Below, in pieces: positions 1-11,214 of a stretch of 64,000 bases of DNA. The stretch covers positions 2,162,250 through 2,226,249 of the forward strand of contig JANPYM010000009.1 in assembly GCA_025890175.1 (NCBI GenBank), in the 5' to 3' direction. Within the stretch, counting starts at the first letter, position 1; every line of letters begins with the position of its first letter. This DNA is from Ciborinia camelliae. Its lineage: Eukaryota > Ascomycota > Leotiomycetes > Helotiales > Sclerotiniaceae. The position numbers and the translations under genes are program-made. The notes under the pieces are model-generated. The model ran no database searches. It was given only the letters and a program-made list of their open reading frames with translations, and had not been told where the DNA came from.

Positions 1-725
1 TTTCAAAGAATCTCGCATCTCCAGGTGAGAACCCAGGGTCTTGCATAACTTTCCTGGCGTTCTGAGGAATTTCTGTAGAGTTGGTTAGCCAGCAATATCC
101 TTTCACTTGAGTTCATGTTGTGAGTTCATACCGAGAAGTTCCATAACTTCCAAAAGCACTGCCAATTGCTCAAAGGATCTTTCTTTCTCTCCAACAAAAT
201 GCAGAGATCCCAATGCAAAACAAGCCACATTTGTCGGCTTTACTTTTTCTGCACTCATGCTATCCAAAAGTCCTTTGAGGGTTGTCTCATCTTCATGCTG
301 GATCTTGTATTTTTCGAATTCTGCATCCAATTCCTGCTCGTCCCATCGGATATATCCATTGTAACCGTCGGAAATATTAAAATCCTTTCTGTATCCAGAC
401 GGATGATCATTCAATCTAGAAGTTCATCTAATTAGAAATTTTTTATTACTATGGGCTGAACTTGGGGGTATACATACCTAAAAAACTCTGCTTCTTGCCA
501 ATTGCAGAATTTTATGATGGAATCTTCAGGACCCTCTCCTTCATGCCATTCTTGATCATTTCCTAGAATCATCCATTTATCTTTTCCATGTCGAATGATA
601 TCTCCAACGTCGCAAGAACCTGCGGGGGGAGAAAATGGAGTAGTGCTTGTCGACGCGTTTGTTGTATTTGCGACTATCTCTATCTCCATGTCGTTGGAAT
701 TTACGTTGTCCGTTGAAGAAGCCAT
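1..725 (-). CDS. Uncharacterised protein, tandem paralogue A (partial, runs off left edge)
   Basis: I do not recognise the family. Three exons are inferred: 725-478, 415-132 and 72 to beyond position 1. The introns are 62 nt (donor GTATGT at 477, acceptor CTAG at 416) and 59 nt (donor GTATGA at 131, branch GCTAACC, acceptor ACAG at 73). Joined, it reads ...EAEFFR-LNDHPSGYRKDF... and ...MELL-E-IPQNARKVMQDP..., matching the downstream paralogue at 1119-2125 in both sequence and intron positions. Shared blocks include GY[IV]RW, a run of H-E-D-E-T, ALGSLH and NARKV[MI]QDP. The start at 725 (MASSTDNV) is preferred because it matches the paralogue's MSSPPNA start; an upstream ATG at 785 would add 20 residues. 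Neither a membrane segment nor a catalytic motif is visible. The C-terminus lies outside the window. Confidence 0.72.
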
Positions 726-785
726 AATGAAGATCTTGACTTTGTTGTCGTGATTATTCAAGTTCAGAAATAGCGACCATGTCAA

Positions 786-1118
786 ACTGTTCTGTAGATA
801 ACTTATATATGGTGTTAGTGACTTCTGCTAGTAATGCCATGCCATGCCATATCAGAAGAACCGAAAATAAACGAGATGGGTACGGCAAATCCCACGATAT
901 TATAAGTACGCCTCTGCTATTCACTCACCTTCTACATTATGAGGAGCATGCAACCTCGATTCACTTCACTTGATTGGACTGTATATGGTGGTATTGTAAA
1001 GTCTCGCATTGCTAGTGTAAACTGTGTAAACTGGTAGATGGCAGTAAGCCTAGTTGGCTAACTGGTTGCCCATTCCACCAAAGTTTATTGTCCTCCATAT
1101 TCTCCAACAACATATTCC
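786..1118. other. Intergenic spacer between the tandem paralogues
   Basis: About 330 bp between the upstream end of paralogue A and the stop of paralogue B. It should hold the promoter of A and the 3' end of B. Only short chance open frames are present, and I see no repeat or RNA gene. Confidence 0.5.
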
Positions 1119-2125
1119 TCATGTGCTTGATCCCGAGACAGGGTCAGCACCATCGTTACGATCTTCTGTAACCTCGTTCTTACTAAGATCCTTTCTCCAG
1201 TACAATTTGGTCTCCTTCATACCTTCCCCTTTGCCAATCGAAGGGATCTCCTGTGAATCATAGAGTCTAATCTTGTTGGCACTTTCCTCGTCCTTCCCCT
1301 CGCCCATCCCAACCTTTCCCTCGCCCATCCCAACCTTCATCTTGCCATTAGTGATAAGAATTACCGGTTGATGATCATTCATAAATCTCTTGTACCTTGA
1401 GGCGGTCCCATCAAGATAAAACAGTAACGTTTCTCTATTAATCGCATTGGCATCATTCGGATCTTCCTCGACTTGGAACCCATATTTCTTCAAAAATCTT
1501 TCGTCTCCTGGGGTGAGAAATGGATCTTGGATGACTTTTCTTGCATTCTTGGGGACATCTAAGCCACGGGTTAGTCTATAAATGTCTTTCGTTTGCATAT
1601 TATGCAGTGTTATAGCATGCTTACCTAAGAGCTCGATGAATTTCAAAAGCGCCATCATTTTGCCGAAGGATTTCTCTCTTTCCCAATCATTACAATCATG
1701 CAAGCTTCCAAGTGCGATACAAACCACATTTTTAGGCTGTACTTTATCTTCCTTCATTCTCTTCACCATAGTTCTTAGTTGAGTCTCATCTTCATGGCTA
1801 AGTTGGAACTTGTCGAATTCTGCAGCTAGTTTCGACTCCTCCCAACGAACGTATCCATGGAAAGTAGGGGGGAGATCGGAGAAATCTTGATTCTTCCTAA
1901 AATACTTCTCAATGATCAAATTTCATAGAACTTAATGCAAGGTTGGATATACCTCAAAAACTCTGTATCCGGCCAAAAGTAATTCGAGATCTCCTCGGTA
2001 TTTTGAGGATCATCGCATGGAGCAATCAAAAGTGGCTTATTTTCGAGTCTTTTCTTAATAAAATAATCCCCTTTGTCCCACGAAGTTGGAGTGGAAGGGG
2101 ATGGAGCATTCGGTGGTGATGACAT
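1119..2125 (-). CDS. Uncharacterised protein, tandem paralogue B (3 exons, about 294 aa)
   Basis: Exons 2125-1953, 1896-1625 and 1558-1119 sum to 885 nt and give about 294 aa. Intron 1 is 56 nt (GTATAT...TTTTAG). Intron 2 is 66 nt (GTAAGC, perfect branch GACTAACC, acceptor CTTAG). Intron 2 is a multiple of three and has no in-frame stop, so a naive open reading frame runs straight through it; the splice is supported by paralogue A, whose intron sits at the same place and does contain stops. The protein shares the GYVRW, H-E-D-E-T, ALGSLH and NARKVIQDP blocks with A. Past the shared part it has a charged tail with two copies of KVGMGEGK. Start at 2125 (MSSPPNA); an upstream in-frame ATG at 2311 would add 62 basic residues not seen in A. 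Function unknown. Confidence 0.75.
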
Positions 2126-2859
2126 TCTTGCGTTCACAACCCTTTCGGTTTGTTTTTGATTTCTCGCTGTTCTTTGGGAAATAAATGGATTAAGTCTGGG
2201 GTTTCTGGTTGTGATGGTAAGAGTTTCTGGATAATAGGCATATCGAAGAGTAGGTATGAATAACCGATGACATATCAGTCTTTTTCGAGCTGGAGTTGTG
2301 TCATACCCCATCGAAAACTCCTAGAGTAAAGACAGGACAGGTGTATAATATATCACATGATATTTGACCTACACATGAGAATCTACATGATTTAAAATGG
2401 AGTATGGTATTCAAGAGTTATGTTTCATAATGGTGGATCTAAGTGGGTGAGAGAAAGTCTGGTTATATTAGTACTAGAGTCCTCGTGGTTTCTCGTTCCA
2501 CTTCATCTTCCTTCCTGAACTATAACACTATTGAATTCCATCATGCATATTTGAAGGTAACATTCATATTAGGTATAAGAAAGAACGAATTAATGATTTT
2601 CCGTGAAAATATTGCCTACTACCTAGACACAAACCACACCACAAATAGGTAGTATATACATGCATTTATCCTAGGTATTTGAAATGATAACAAAGATAGA
2701 TGATGAGAAAATTAAAATATACTATTCAGAGAGCTTCCAAATGTAAAGTTTATCACTGGATACTTAACTGTAGTTCATATTTCATACCCATCATGCTAAA
2801 CACCTCCATTACACAAAGACCATTTGATATTACTTAAGTTGTAGTAAGACTATCCAGTC
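2126..2859. other. Intergenic region, no gene supported
   Basis: The promoter side of paralogue B followed by moderately AT-rich DNA. Open frames here (for example 2443-2652) have no codon structure or splice context that I trust. Confidence 0.4.
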
Positions 2860-3186
2860 TTAACATCGGAAGTGTATCTTCCGACCAGTATCAATCACCT
2901 CCCCATCATAGAATACTTGAAGATATCCAGTCACCAAGATGAATGAAGCCGAAATCCGAGACTGAGTTATTTGGTTCCAAACAGATATTGAAATAGGTTC
3001 ATCCCCTGGAAGTGAATGAAAACCAGAAGTGGGATCTGGCGCTATTAGAGTTTGTGATGGTTTTTCTTCTTCAAATTCTTTTTGGGATATATGATGAACG
3101 ATCATATTTGATGAGTATGAAATATACAGAGTCGCCGGAGATATACTCAGATATACTAAAGCAGAAGTTGAAGTCTTGAAGATCAC
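2860..3186 (-). CDS. Possible small hypothetical protein or gene fragment (108 codons)
   Basis: A minus-strand frame ending in ...DTGRKIHFRC. The open frame extends upstream without an ATG to about 3243 (reading ...SDVPALVGYGVIF...), so it could be the last exon of a larger gene. The only internal ATG, at about 3109, would give some 80 residues. An upstream open frame near 3305-3190 (MALKYSYACLMK...) lies in a different frame and could be an earlier exon or chance. Composition is less biased than the simple-sequence shadows further right. I recognise no domain. Treat as unresolved: real gene, pseudogene or chance. Confidence 0.3.
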   Translation of the reverse strand: MIFKTSTSALVYLSISPATLYISYSSNMIVHHISQKEFEEEKPSQTLIAPDPTSGFHSLPGDEPISISVWNQITQSRISASFILVTGYLQVFYDGEVIDTGRKIHFRC

Positions 3187-4054
3187 GCCATATCCAACAA
3201 GCGCAGGGACATCAGAAATAATTTCTCCTCTCCAAATTTTAGGTCACTATACACATTATCCTCCAGATTCTTCATTAGACAAGCATAGGAATATTTCAAT
3301 GCCATAATGTCATATCAACTATCCTTTTCTACGCAAAACCACTAATCAGAAATCCATGTTCGTCGCGTTAAAATTGTATGTTTGGATTGTATGTTTGGCA
3401 GCGCGGTCTGTCACGTTTCTAATTTTAGATCTCGAGTTGAGGAAGGAAAGGGCTGATTTTCTAATCATGATATTCATCAGTGTTATTCAGGTCATGAATA
3501 ACACAATAATAACCACCGAATCGAAACCGAAAGCTGTAAAAGAAAAAAAAAGATAGGAGCCCAAAATCTCTCTCAAGAAACCCAACTTTCCCCCAAAGAA
3601 ATCAAGGAAGAAAGTATGTACCCCATCCCAACCCCCTTCCACCTAACAAGTACCATGATAAACCGCCAGTCAATCAGCAATACCACCACCTTAATTCCCA
3701 CGCCCCAATCGTGCAAGTCTCTCCATATCTGGTTAGAATTCAGATATACATTCATAATGCAGATATCTCATTCACATTCACATCCACATTCTCTTTTTCA
3801 AAAGACGAATCAACACTCTAACAAATCAACAAATCAACAATCCCATCTACCCATCCTTCGCAAAACTCGCCCCAGCTCCTCTCATACCTACCTACCTACC
3901 TACCTACCTACCTACCTACCTACCTACCTACCTATTTAGGTATCCCCCTCCAGATTCAATCCCACCATCATCGCGGCCGGTATCCACGGTCCGACTTACC
4001 TCGCTAATACGATATCTGACGCTCATTCGTGTCATGGAAATTGAATGTATCGAT
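3187..4054. other. Intergenic region, C-rich on plus strand
   Basis: No supported gene. From about 3600 the plus strand becomes strongly pyrimidine/C-rich (many CCAAC, CCACC, TCACA words), ending in the CCTA microsatellite at 3889-3936. Confidence 0.45.
3889..3936. repeat. (CCTA)n tetranucleotide microsatellite
   Basis: About 11 uninterrupted copies of CTAC/CCTA. The same tetranucleotide, on either strand, recurs near 6178, 8701, 33619 and 40091. Confidence 0.95.
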
Positions 4055-6170
4055 CTACATCTGCATCTGCATCCATACAAAACAATAGAATACCAATACT
4101 AATACCATTGGATATTTACAAGCTCGGAAAATGGAGATAGCAGTAGCTCCATGTTTTGACTTCGAAAATGGTACTTCATATGTGTGAGAGCTGCGATGGG
4201 ATACGGTGGTGTGGTTTGTTTGGTGGTGCGCTTGGAGATCAATCTTGTGCGGGTTTACGGGCCGGTCATGAGGATTTGGGTGTGAAGATTTTTGACTTTG
4301 TTTTGTTTTGTTGTTGGTGTTGGTGTTGCCGATTAGGAGGATGAGGAAGACTTGGGATTGTAGTGAGGGTTTCTGATGCGGCGCGGGAGGGGAATACGAG
4401 GGTGTTTTTGATGAAGGGAGTCGGGTATATTGATGGTCTATCTTTTGGATTGAGATGGTGGACAGGTTGGGGTTCAAGTTTCGTATATATTGTATGACGG
4501 CGTTGGGATCGTGGGGAGTGTGTTCGCAACTGCGGTTTGTGGTGGTGTTGTGCTGGGCTTTGAAGTATTGAAGCGGTTAGGGTAAAGAAGAGGGGATGGT
4601 GCCGGATTGCTTTATTATGCTGTTGATGATGGGGTTTTTTGGGTAGGGATAGGAGGAGTAGTCTATGGAGGAGCCGTCTGCGGATTGCCCGAGAAGAGGT
4701 ATGTGGGATGGATCACAGCCGAAGTTGGGGAAATTTTTATAAACCGATTCGATAGCTAGATGTTGGACAAGTGTTCCGTGGTTATTGGTTGGACCTATTG
4801 CAACTCCCTAGAAACAGAAGATGTTTACACGATAGTTGTTGGAACGTTTACCCAACTTGTTCATATCATACATAATAGCCTATTAATAGGTGAAGACACA
4901 CACCTACTTGAAGCTACCTAACCATAATAACATAACATCTTCAAGTCTTGCTGCTTGTATCACCAGAGTAGACCCATCAAAGATCAATTCAGTATCTCCA
5001 TCTCTAAAAACACCACAAATCCAAATCAGAACCGCCTTTTGCCCCCCCAACTTGTCGTCTGATCTATAATTACATCAAGCGTTAAGAAATCTTTATCTCC
5101 AACTCCATCCCCATTTATGAAAATGCATTCAAGATGTCAGTCCGATACCCGGTACGAGGCTATATAATGACCAATTGGAATCGAGAAATCTACCGATAGA
5201 ACCGATGGAGCCGTCGAAAGGATAGAAATAATAGATATCTATGTAGACACACCTATCTAAAATCTCACAAAATTCGTCTTCTCGCCATTAATGAATTTAT
5301 TGTTTATAAATGATTACAGAGGAGTGAATCGCAGATTACTTATATATCATATATTTTAAACAGCATGCGAAGATCCTCGGAAATAGATTTTTTTAGGTTC
5401 TTCCGGCAACCCTCCTCTCCCCCCCCTCACCCGCCAGTATCAAACACATAATAAAATCCTCCACGCTGCTTCAAATACTAGCATCATCAATTCCAAGACA
5501 GCTCAGCCGTAATAAAGAGGAAAAGTAGCAATAGTAAACACACGATAACTAGATGAAATTCCCATTCCAGCAAGTCTGGCTGGCCTAGAAATAGAAATAG
5601 AAAATCTGGGCAAAAGTAACGAGGATATAGATAAAAGTAATAGAAAAGCAAACAGAGCACCTCAAGATCGAATTTAAAATATAAAGAGAGATAGATATGA
5701 ATATAGAATCAAGAGAGCGGATTTTATTTATCGGGGGGGGGGATGAGGGTTTTCTTCCCGTATTTTGACGAAACTTCCTTGCTCAATATATTTCATCTTT
5801 TAAACAAGACATATGCAAGTTTCCTGGCACTTTTCTATGCTCGTTCCATACTATCACTATAGTATTTGAGTCTAAGGTTTTTTTCCCCTATTATATTTTG
5901 TGATATTAAGTTAGGGAGCGGTGCTTAACTTAAAGGCCAGTCCGCATTGGTTCGGATCGGATCGGATAGAGCAAGAGTTGGATTTGGCTTGGGGAGATTG
6001 TAGACATTTTCATCATGCCTAGGCGCCTCCTAGTGAATGACATGTATCTAGTCACGTGATCACCCTCTATATTAGATGGCGATCTTCGAAGAGGATCCTT
6101 TCCTCTTCAGCATAGTTCTTTTATCTGATTACATATCCTTGATCTCATTCCATATGCCCTTGGTGACGTG
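4055..6170. other. Gene-poor intergenic DNA
   Basis: No credible gene. 4150-4560 is G/T-rich on the plus strand, which creates long but compositionally biased minus-strand frames (4055-4477, 4266-4529) full of Pro, His, Ser and Thr that I do not accept. 4580-6170 is AT-rich with homopolymer runs, including a C run near 5418 and a G run near 5733. Confidence 0.45.
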
Positions 6171-6454
6171 CCTGAAAGTAGGTAGGTAGGTAGGTTAATT
6201 AATAAGTATGTATGATGTGATGGGAATAGAAAGGCAGGAAGGAGGGATGGTTTGGTGATTAATATTGATATTGATTTTTATTGAATATATGATATAGATA
6301 GATATTGTAGTATTGTTGTGACTAAGGATCTAAGTTCTGTGGAGTCAGGAGATGGAGATTCTATATAAGAGAATCGTGATGGGTAATCAATACTAAGCTA
6401 TAACTCGTGGATGTAGAGCATTTATAATAACGATTTCTATATATATATATAGAG

Positions 6455-6486
<32 letters not shown>

Positions 6487-7500
6487 AAACCGAAAAATAG
6501 AATAATGAAAATTTAAAATTCTACAATGCCCAGTTGTATTTATTTAAAAACCTTCAGTTGAGACTACCGATGCTTCCAGTAGTCTCTAGGAAAATTAGAA
6601 AGAGCTGTACTTCCTTCCTTTAGTGATTTTTCTGGTGCAAGGTGATATTATGACTAGTAGTACGTTTTGAATCCGAATTTGAACTCAAACGAAAAGAGAA
6701 TTTGGGAGATCTGCACATGTGACACATGATGAAAGTACTGGATTTTCTTACAGTATTTGCTTTCGGAAGATTGAAGCGCTTGCTCATCTTACATCTAACA
6801 TCTTACATGTAATATCTCACATGTGAATCAACCCGTAAAGTACTTTCTTGCTTGTAGCCCAATGCCCAATCCAGTGCAGTCCATCCCAAGAATTCGGCCC
6901 AAACACAATTGAACCTATCACCCCTCTACCCTGGACCATCAGCCCAAATACCATCACCCCTCCAGCACCACCAATGCAAAAATCGCCCTGAATTAAATCA
7001 GATGAGGCAAATCAAATCAAATCAAATCAGGCAATCAAACCAGCGCACAAACAACCCCCAGAAATGTACAACGCAAAAACACAAAACAAAAATTAAACGA
7101 GGCGACCTATATAGACCCCCTATCCTATCCTATCCTATCCTACTATCCTGTGATAAAAAAAAGCAGCCTCGCTCAACTCACAGCCTTATAAATTGTAATA
7201 CAATGTAAGCCCAACCAACCAACACTTTGGACTTGGGGGAGGGCTGGGCTGGATCCAGCAATGGTTGGAATATGTAGAATAGAGTAGAATAGAATATTGC
7301 TTGCACTGGGTGAAATAACTTTTCATTCGCATTTGGTGATTTGTGAATTGGAAATTTGCGAATTCGAAAATTGGATGGATGGATGGTGATGTGTATAGGA
7401 TACTTACTGTATTGCCCCACACAATTGAGTCATTGAGTGATTGATTGACTGATTGATAGATAGATAGTTCGGTGTAGAAGAAAAAAAGGAGAAAAAGGAA
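6171..7500. other. Microsatellite-rich intergenic DNA
   Basis: Contains GGTA repeats (about 6178-6194), an AT run followed by a GA run (6440-6486) and a TATCC repeat (about 7119-7146). 6860-7150 is C/A-rich and 7200-7480 G/T-rich on the plus strand. The open frames here (6909-7208, 7178-7422) are explained by that composition. Confidence 0.45.
6440..6486. repeat. (AT)n-(GA)n compound microsatellite
   Basis: A short TA run passing directly into about 13 GA dinucleotides. Confidence 0.9.
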
Positions 7501-9735
7501 GAAAATAAAATGGCGTTCCTGATTCCTGAACCCTTCGCTGGCTTCGCAGCACGCAGCACGCGGCGTGCCTGACTGACACGTCAGGAGTCGGGAGTCAGGA
7601 CTCAGGACTCAGCCGAGATGCGATGCGCAATGTAGGACGACTCCAGCTCATCATGGGTTGGAACTTGGGACTTGGAACTAGGGCGGTTAGCTAGTTAGTT
7701 AGTTAGTTGACATTGGAGATTGGAGATTGGAGATCTGCTGATATTGTATAGTATGTATTATTATTATTCAATTTGAATCTTGATGGATGCACATGAGAAG
7801 AAAAGAAAAAAAAAGGACTCACCGTTATTTAAGATTACCAACTAACATAGGTACGTGACGGTGACACCTCACCTCACGTTCAAAACTGTCTTGGCTCTTG
7901 GCTCTTTCCTTCTCGATAGCTACTACCTACAACCTGAGCTACCCCATCCTTTCCACCGGTCCATGGATTTTTACAGCCCCAACCCCACCAACTAAAAAAT
8001 CACCAACCAACACCAACCAGCCACAGTCTATACCCAGCCACAGATACAGCCACAAGTACCCTCCCGTGACCCGCTCCAACAAAGCAATTGGAAAGTTCCA
8101 TGTTCCTGGCCCCCATTTCCCATCTCCCATTTTGATTTATTCAGAATAGAACAAAACGAAAGAAGAAGGAAGATCTGCAATCCAACGGCATCCAACATCC
8201 AACAATTGCATATTCTGGACCGGACATCTATGCATCTCATATCCTGTCATATCATATCATCCATGTTTCATCTAGATTGAGATCTATCCATCAACCATCT
8301 ATCAGGACCACCGTATCTAATTTGGGCCACGATTATTGATTGCATAGTATGATGTTACATTCGGTACTTACCCAGTAGTTTCCGGTAGTTGTATTTTTTG
8401 TTTTTGGGGTATGGGATCACGTGATGGGAGTGATGTGAAGATTTTGATATTGGAAGGGGTTATGAATGGATAAAATGGATGGATAAATGGATGATATGTT
8501 CAGCAGTGATTGTGTGGCTATGCTAGACAGACAGACAGCTCGACTGCGTTGATGTCTGTGTTTGTCCCCGCATTGCATCACATCGCATCGCATTGATGAT
8601 TGGAAATTGGAAATTGGAAATTTATATCAATTATTATCTAGGTAGGTAGTGGATGTGAAAAAGAGCTACGCTATACTGTCATGATTATGCTACGTACGTA
8701 GGTAGGTAGGTAGTTTTCCGATAGGATGGGTAGGATAAATCATACTTAGGTAGGATCTTCGGGGTTTAAAGTTTGGGGTCCCGGAGGTGATGGGTATGTA
8801 TTTACTATGAGGCTTTTATGTAGATAAGCACTAGGTAGGTACCTAGGTACAGTAGATGGTTTTGGAGGAGGAGGAGGATGATGATGATGATGTTGGTGTT
8901 AAAGATGTTGAAGGTATAGGATTGGGTATGCTTAGGTAATAAGAGTTACATTGGATTTATTATTGGTTTGGGAAATAGGTAAATACTAGGTAAGTCAACA
9001 CCCAAGACGGAGAATTTCATAAATACCGGTATGGATGCGTCCACGACCATATATGCAACCTCGGCATTCAAATTATATTATGGGTGGGGATGTAATGTGA
9101 TGTGATGTGTGAGGTGATGTGAGGTGATATGATATGATGTTAAAGGGGTAAAATAAGGCCATCTTCATCGTCATCATCATCATTATCGAGTAAAGAATAG
9201 TAGAGCGCTTTGTTTGGTTTATGATTGATTGATCCATTGATTTGATAAATCGTAGATTCGTAAGTGAGGATTAACTGGTAAAGAAGAGAAGAGGTCTAAT
9301 AAGTGAAATGAAATGAATGGGCATTGGCATTTACACTACCGGGTAGTGCCAGCGGGTGTTTTAAATTCCATCGAAGCTTAATTGGAATCAAGATTTTTGA
9401 AGCGTCAATTGACAGGAGCGCCAAGAGTAAGATATCGAGCTTTAAGTGGCTGACACAGTGACGCTACTAGCTGTTGATGGAAAATAAGAAATGGCAGAAA
9501 TCTTGCTTTTCTTGTTTGGCGTTTTCATTTCTTGGCTTTCGAGGAGGAGGGTTGTATGCAATAATCTGCTTTGAATTCTGGAGGTGGGTTCGAGATTTGT
9601 GTTTTGAGTGAATACTGCTGTCCAGTTGCTGTAATGGCTGTAATGGTATTCAATGACTTGAGGACGGTGCAGTCTTTCAACCGATGGGTGATTCATATGG
9701 GGATTCCAGTCATACACACCGTGAATCATGAATAT
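7501..9735. other. Gene-poor intergenic DNA with strand-composition switches
   Basis: 7530-7620 has short repeats of CGCAGCA and of GGAGTCAGGACTC type. 7870-8330 is C-rich and 8390-9330 G-rich on the plus strand. TAGG/GGTA repeats occur near 8638 and 8698-8713, and GAG/GAT repeats near 8865-8892. I see no gene. The 95-codon minus frame at 9442-9729 lacks supporting features. Confidence 0.45.
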
Positions 9736-11214
9736 GAATAATATATCGCTTTAGTGCCATTCTCGAATACCTACCTATACTGTAGTGAACTCCTCGCAAA
9801 CTTGTAATGGAAACAAACTCCAGCGAAAAACAACAAACTTCAACAACAACAGTAGCAACAGCAACAGCAACACAACTACCCTTCAGCTATTCTTGAATAA
9901 CTGATCGATCCTCCTTCTCATCAGATTCTTCATCTTTCTCTTTTTCTTTGATATCCGTTTGTGAGAACATCATCACATCACCCATCAAACGCGCGACGTC
10001 TTTTTAAACTCCCAAGTTGTAAGACCTACTAGGTCATACACCAATAAACACGGAGGAAGGTCTCCCGCCGGTGTACGACGACAACAAGGTACGATAATAA
10101 CAACATAACTTGATTCATGTTCCGAATAATAGAAATATCTAATATATCCATCTTGCAACTTGCAGCGATAGGGAAGAACAGCCAAGAAACTACCAAATCG
10201 CCAAGACGTTTGACTTTTTACTTCAAAGCCCATCAAGGACCAAGGTCTCAACAATTACTCTATTGAACCACCTTTTTTCTTCGCATACAAGAACGATCAA
10301 CCATAACCATACCTATTATACCCCAATCTCCGTCCATGATCAAACCTTAATCATCTTTTAAACCGCAGTCTACCTCCCTTGAGTCCCTTCAGTCTATCTT
10401 CATTATTCGGGACGGACCAGATACCTACCTATCTAGTGTCTACCTTAGTACGAGGACCCTCCACTTCATCAGCCACAAATTTGTCTTTCCTAGCTGGGAC
10501 ATAGATCGTGGCCTTCACAACAAAGGGAAAAGCTTCACAGACAAGATAAACAAGAGAATCAACCTTAATCTTCGCTAAGCCACCACCCTCTGAGTCTATT
10601 TACGATTTAAAACAAAGGAAGAGCCAACTAACTCCCAAGGCCTTTGATCATCTCACATTATTGATCGCACCTTTTTGTTACTTTCCCACATACGAATTCT
10701 CTATCCTATCCTAGGTATCCTTCTCGAAGAAATTTGGAAGGATTTTCAATTCACCCCTTGTCTTAGTAATCTTAGCCACGGCAGTAACAGGACCGATCAG
10801 AAGTAAACACGGACAACGGAACGGATCACCAGATTAGAACGAACGAACGAACGAACATCTGAACCCTTGAAGTTTGAACCCTTGATCCCAAGATCAACGA
10901 AATCCCTTTCTCTTGGAAAGATCGCCTTACTTTGAAGAAAGAGAGAGAGAGAGAGAAAAAGGGTATTCGATTCTTTTTCCAGTATTATTCACCAATCGAA
11001 TATTGAAGCGATTTTGGTCTGCAGGAATCAACAACATTCACGGCCAGCTCATAAAGAATCAGCAAGCATCATAAGCCTGACAGTGCCTTACATACCGAGT
11101 TAGACTTTCCCTATACGACAGCACTTTCGGACGAGATCCACCTTCAGGGACAAGTTTCGCATCAGAAATACCCATTATTCCCATTCCCATCGTCAACTTG
11201 ACCATTTACAAAAC
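9736..11214 (+). promoter_or_regulatory. Upstream region and likely long 5' leader of the Ca2+/H+ exchanger gene
   Basis: About 1.5 kb of pyrimidine- and A-rich DNA directly before the start codon, with CAACAG repeats (about 9843-9872), five GAAC units (about 10837-10856) and a GA run (about 10941-10956). It resembles the long leaders and promoters of filamentous fungi. The transcription start cannot be placed from sequence alone. The 89-codon minus frame at 9985-10254 is not convincing. Confidence 0.4.

Noticed and set aside
4055..4529. Minus-strand frames of 140 and 87 codons
   Set aside because: Pro/His/Ser/Thr-rich products forced by a G/T-rich plus strand; they overlap each other and have no splice or domain support.
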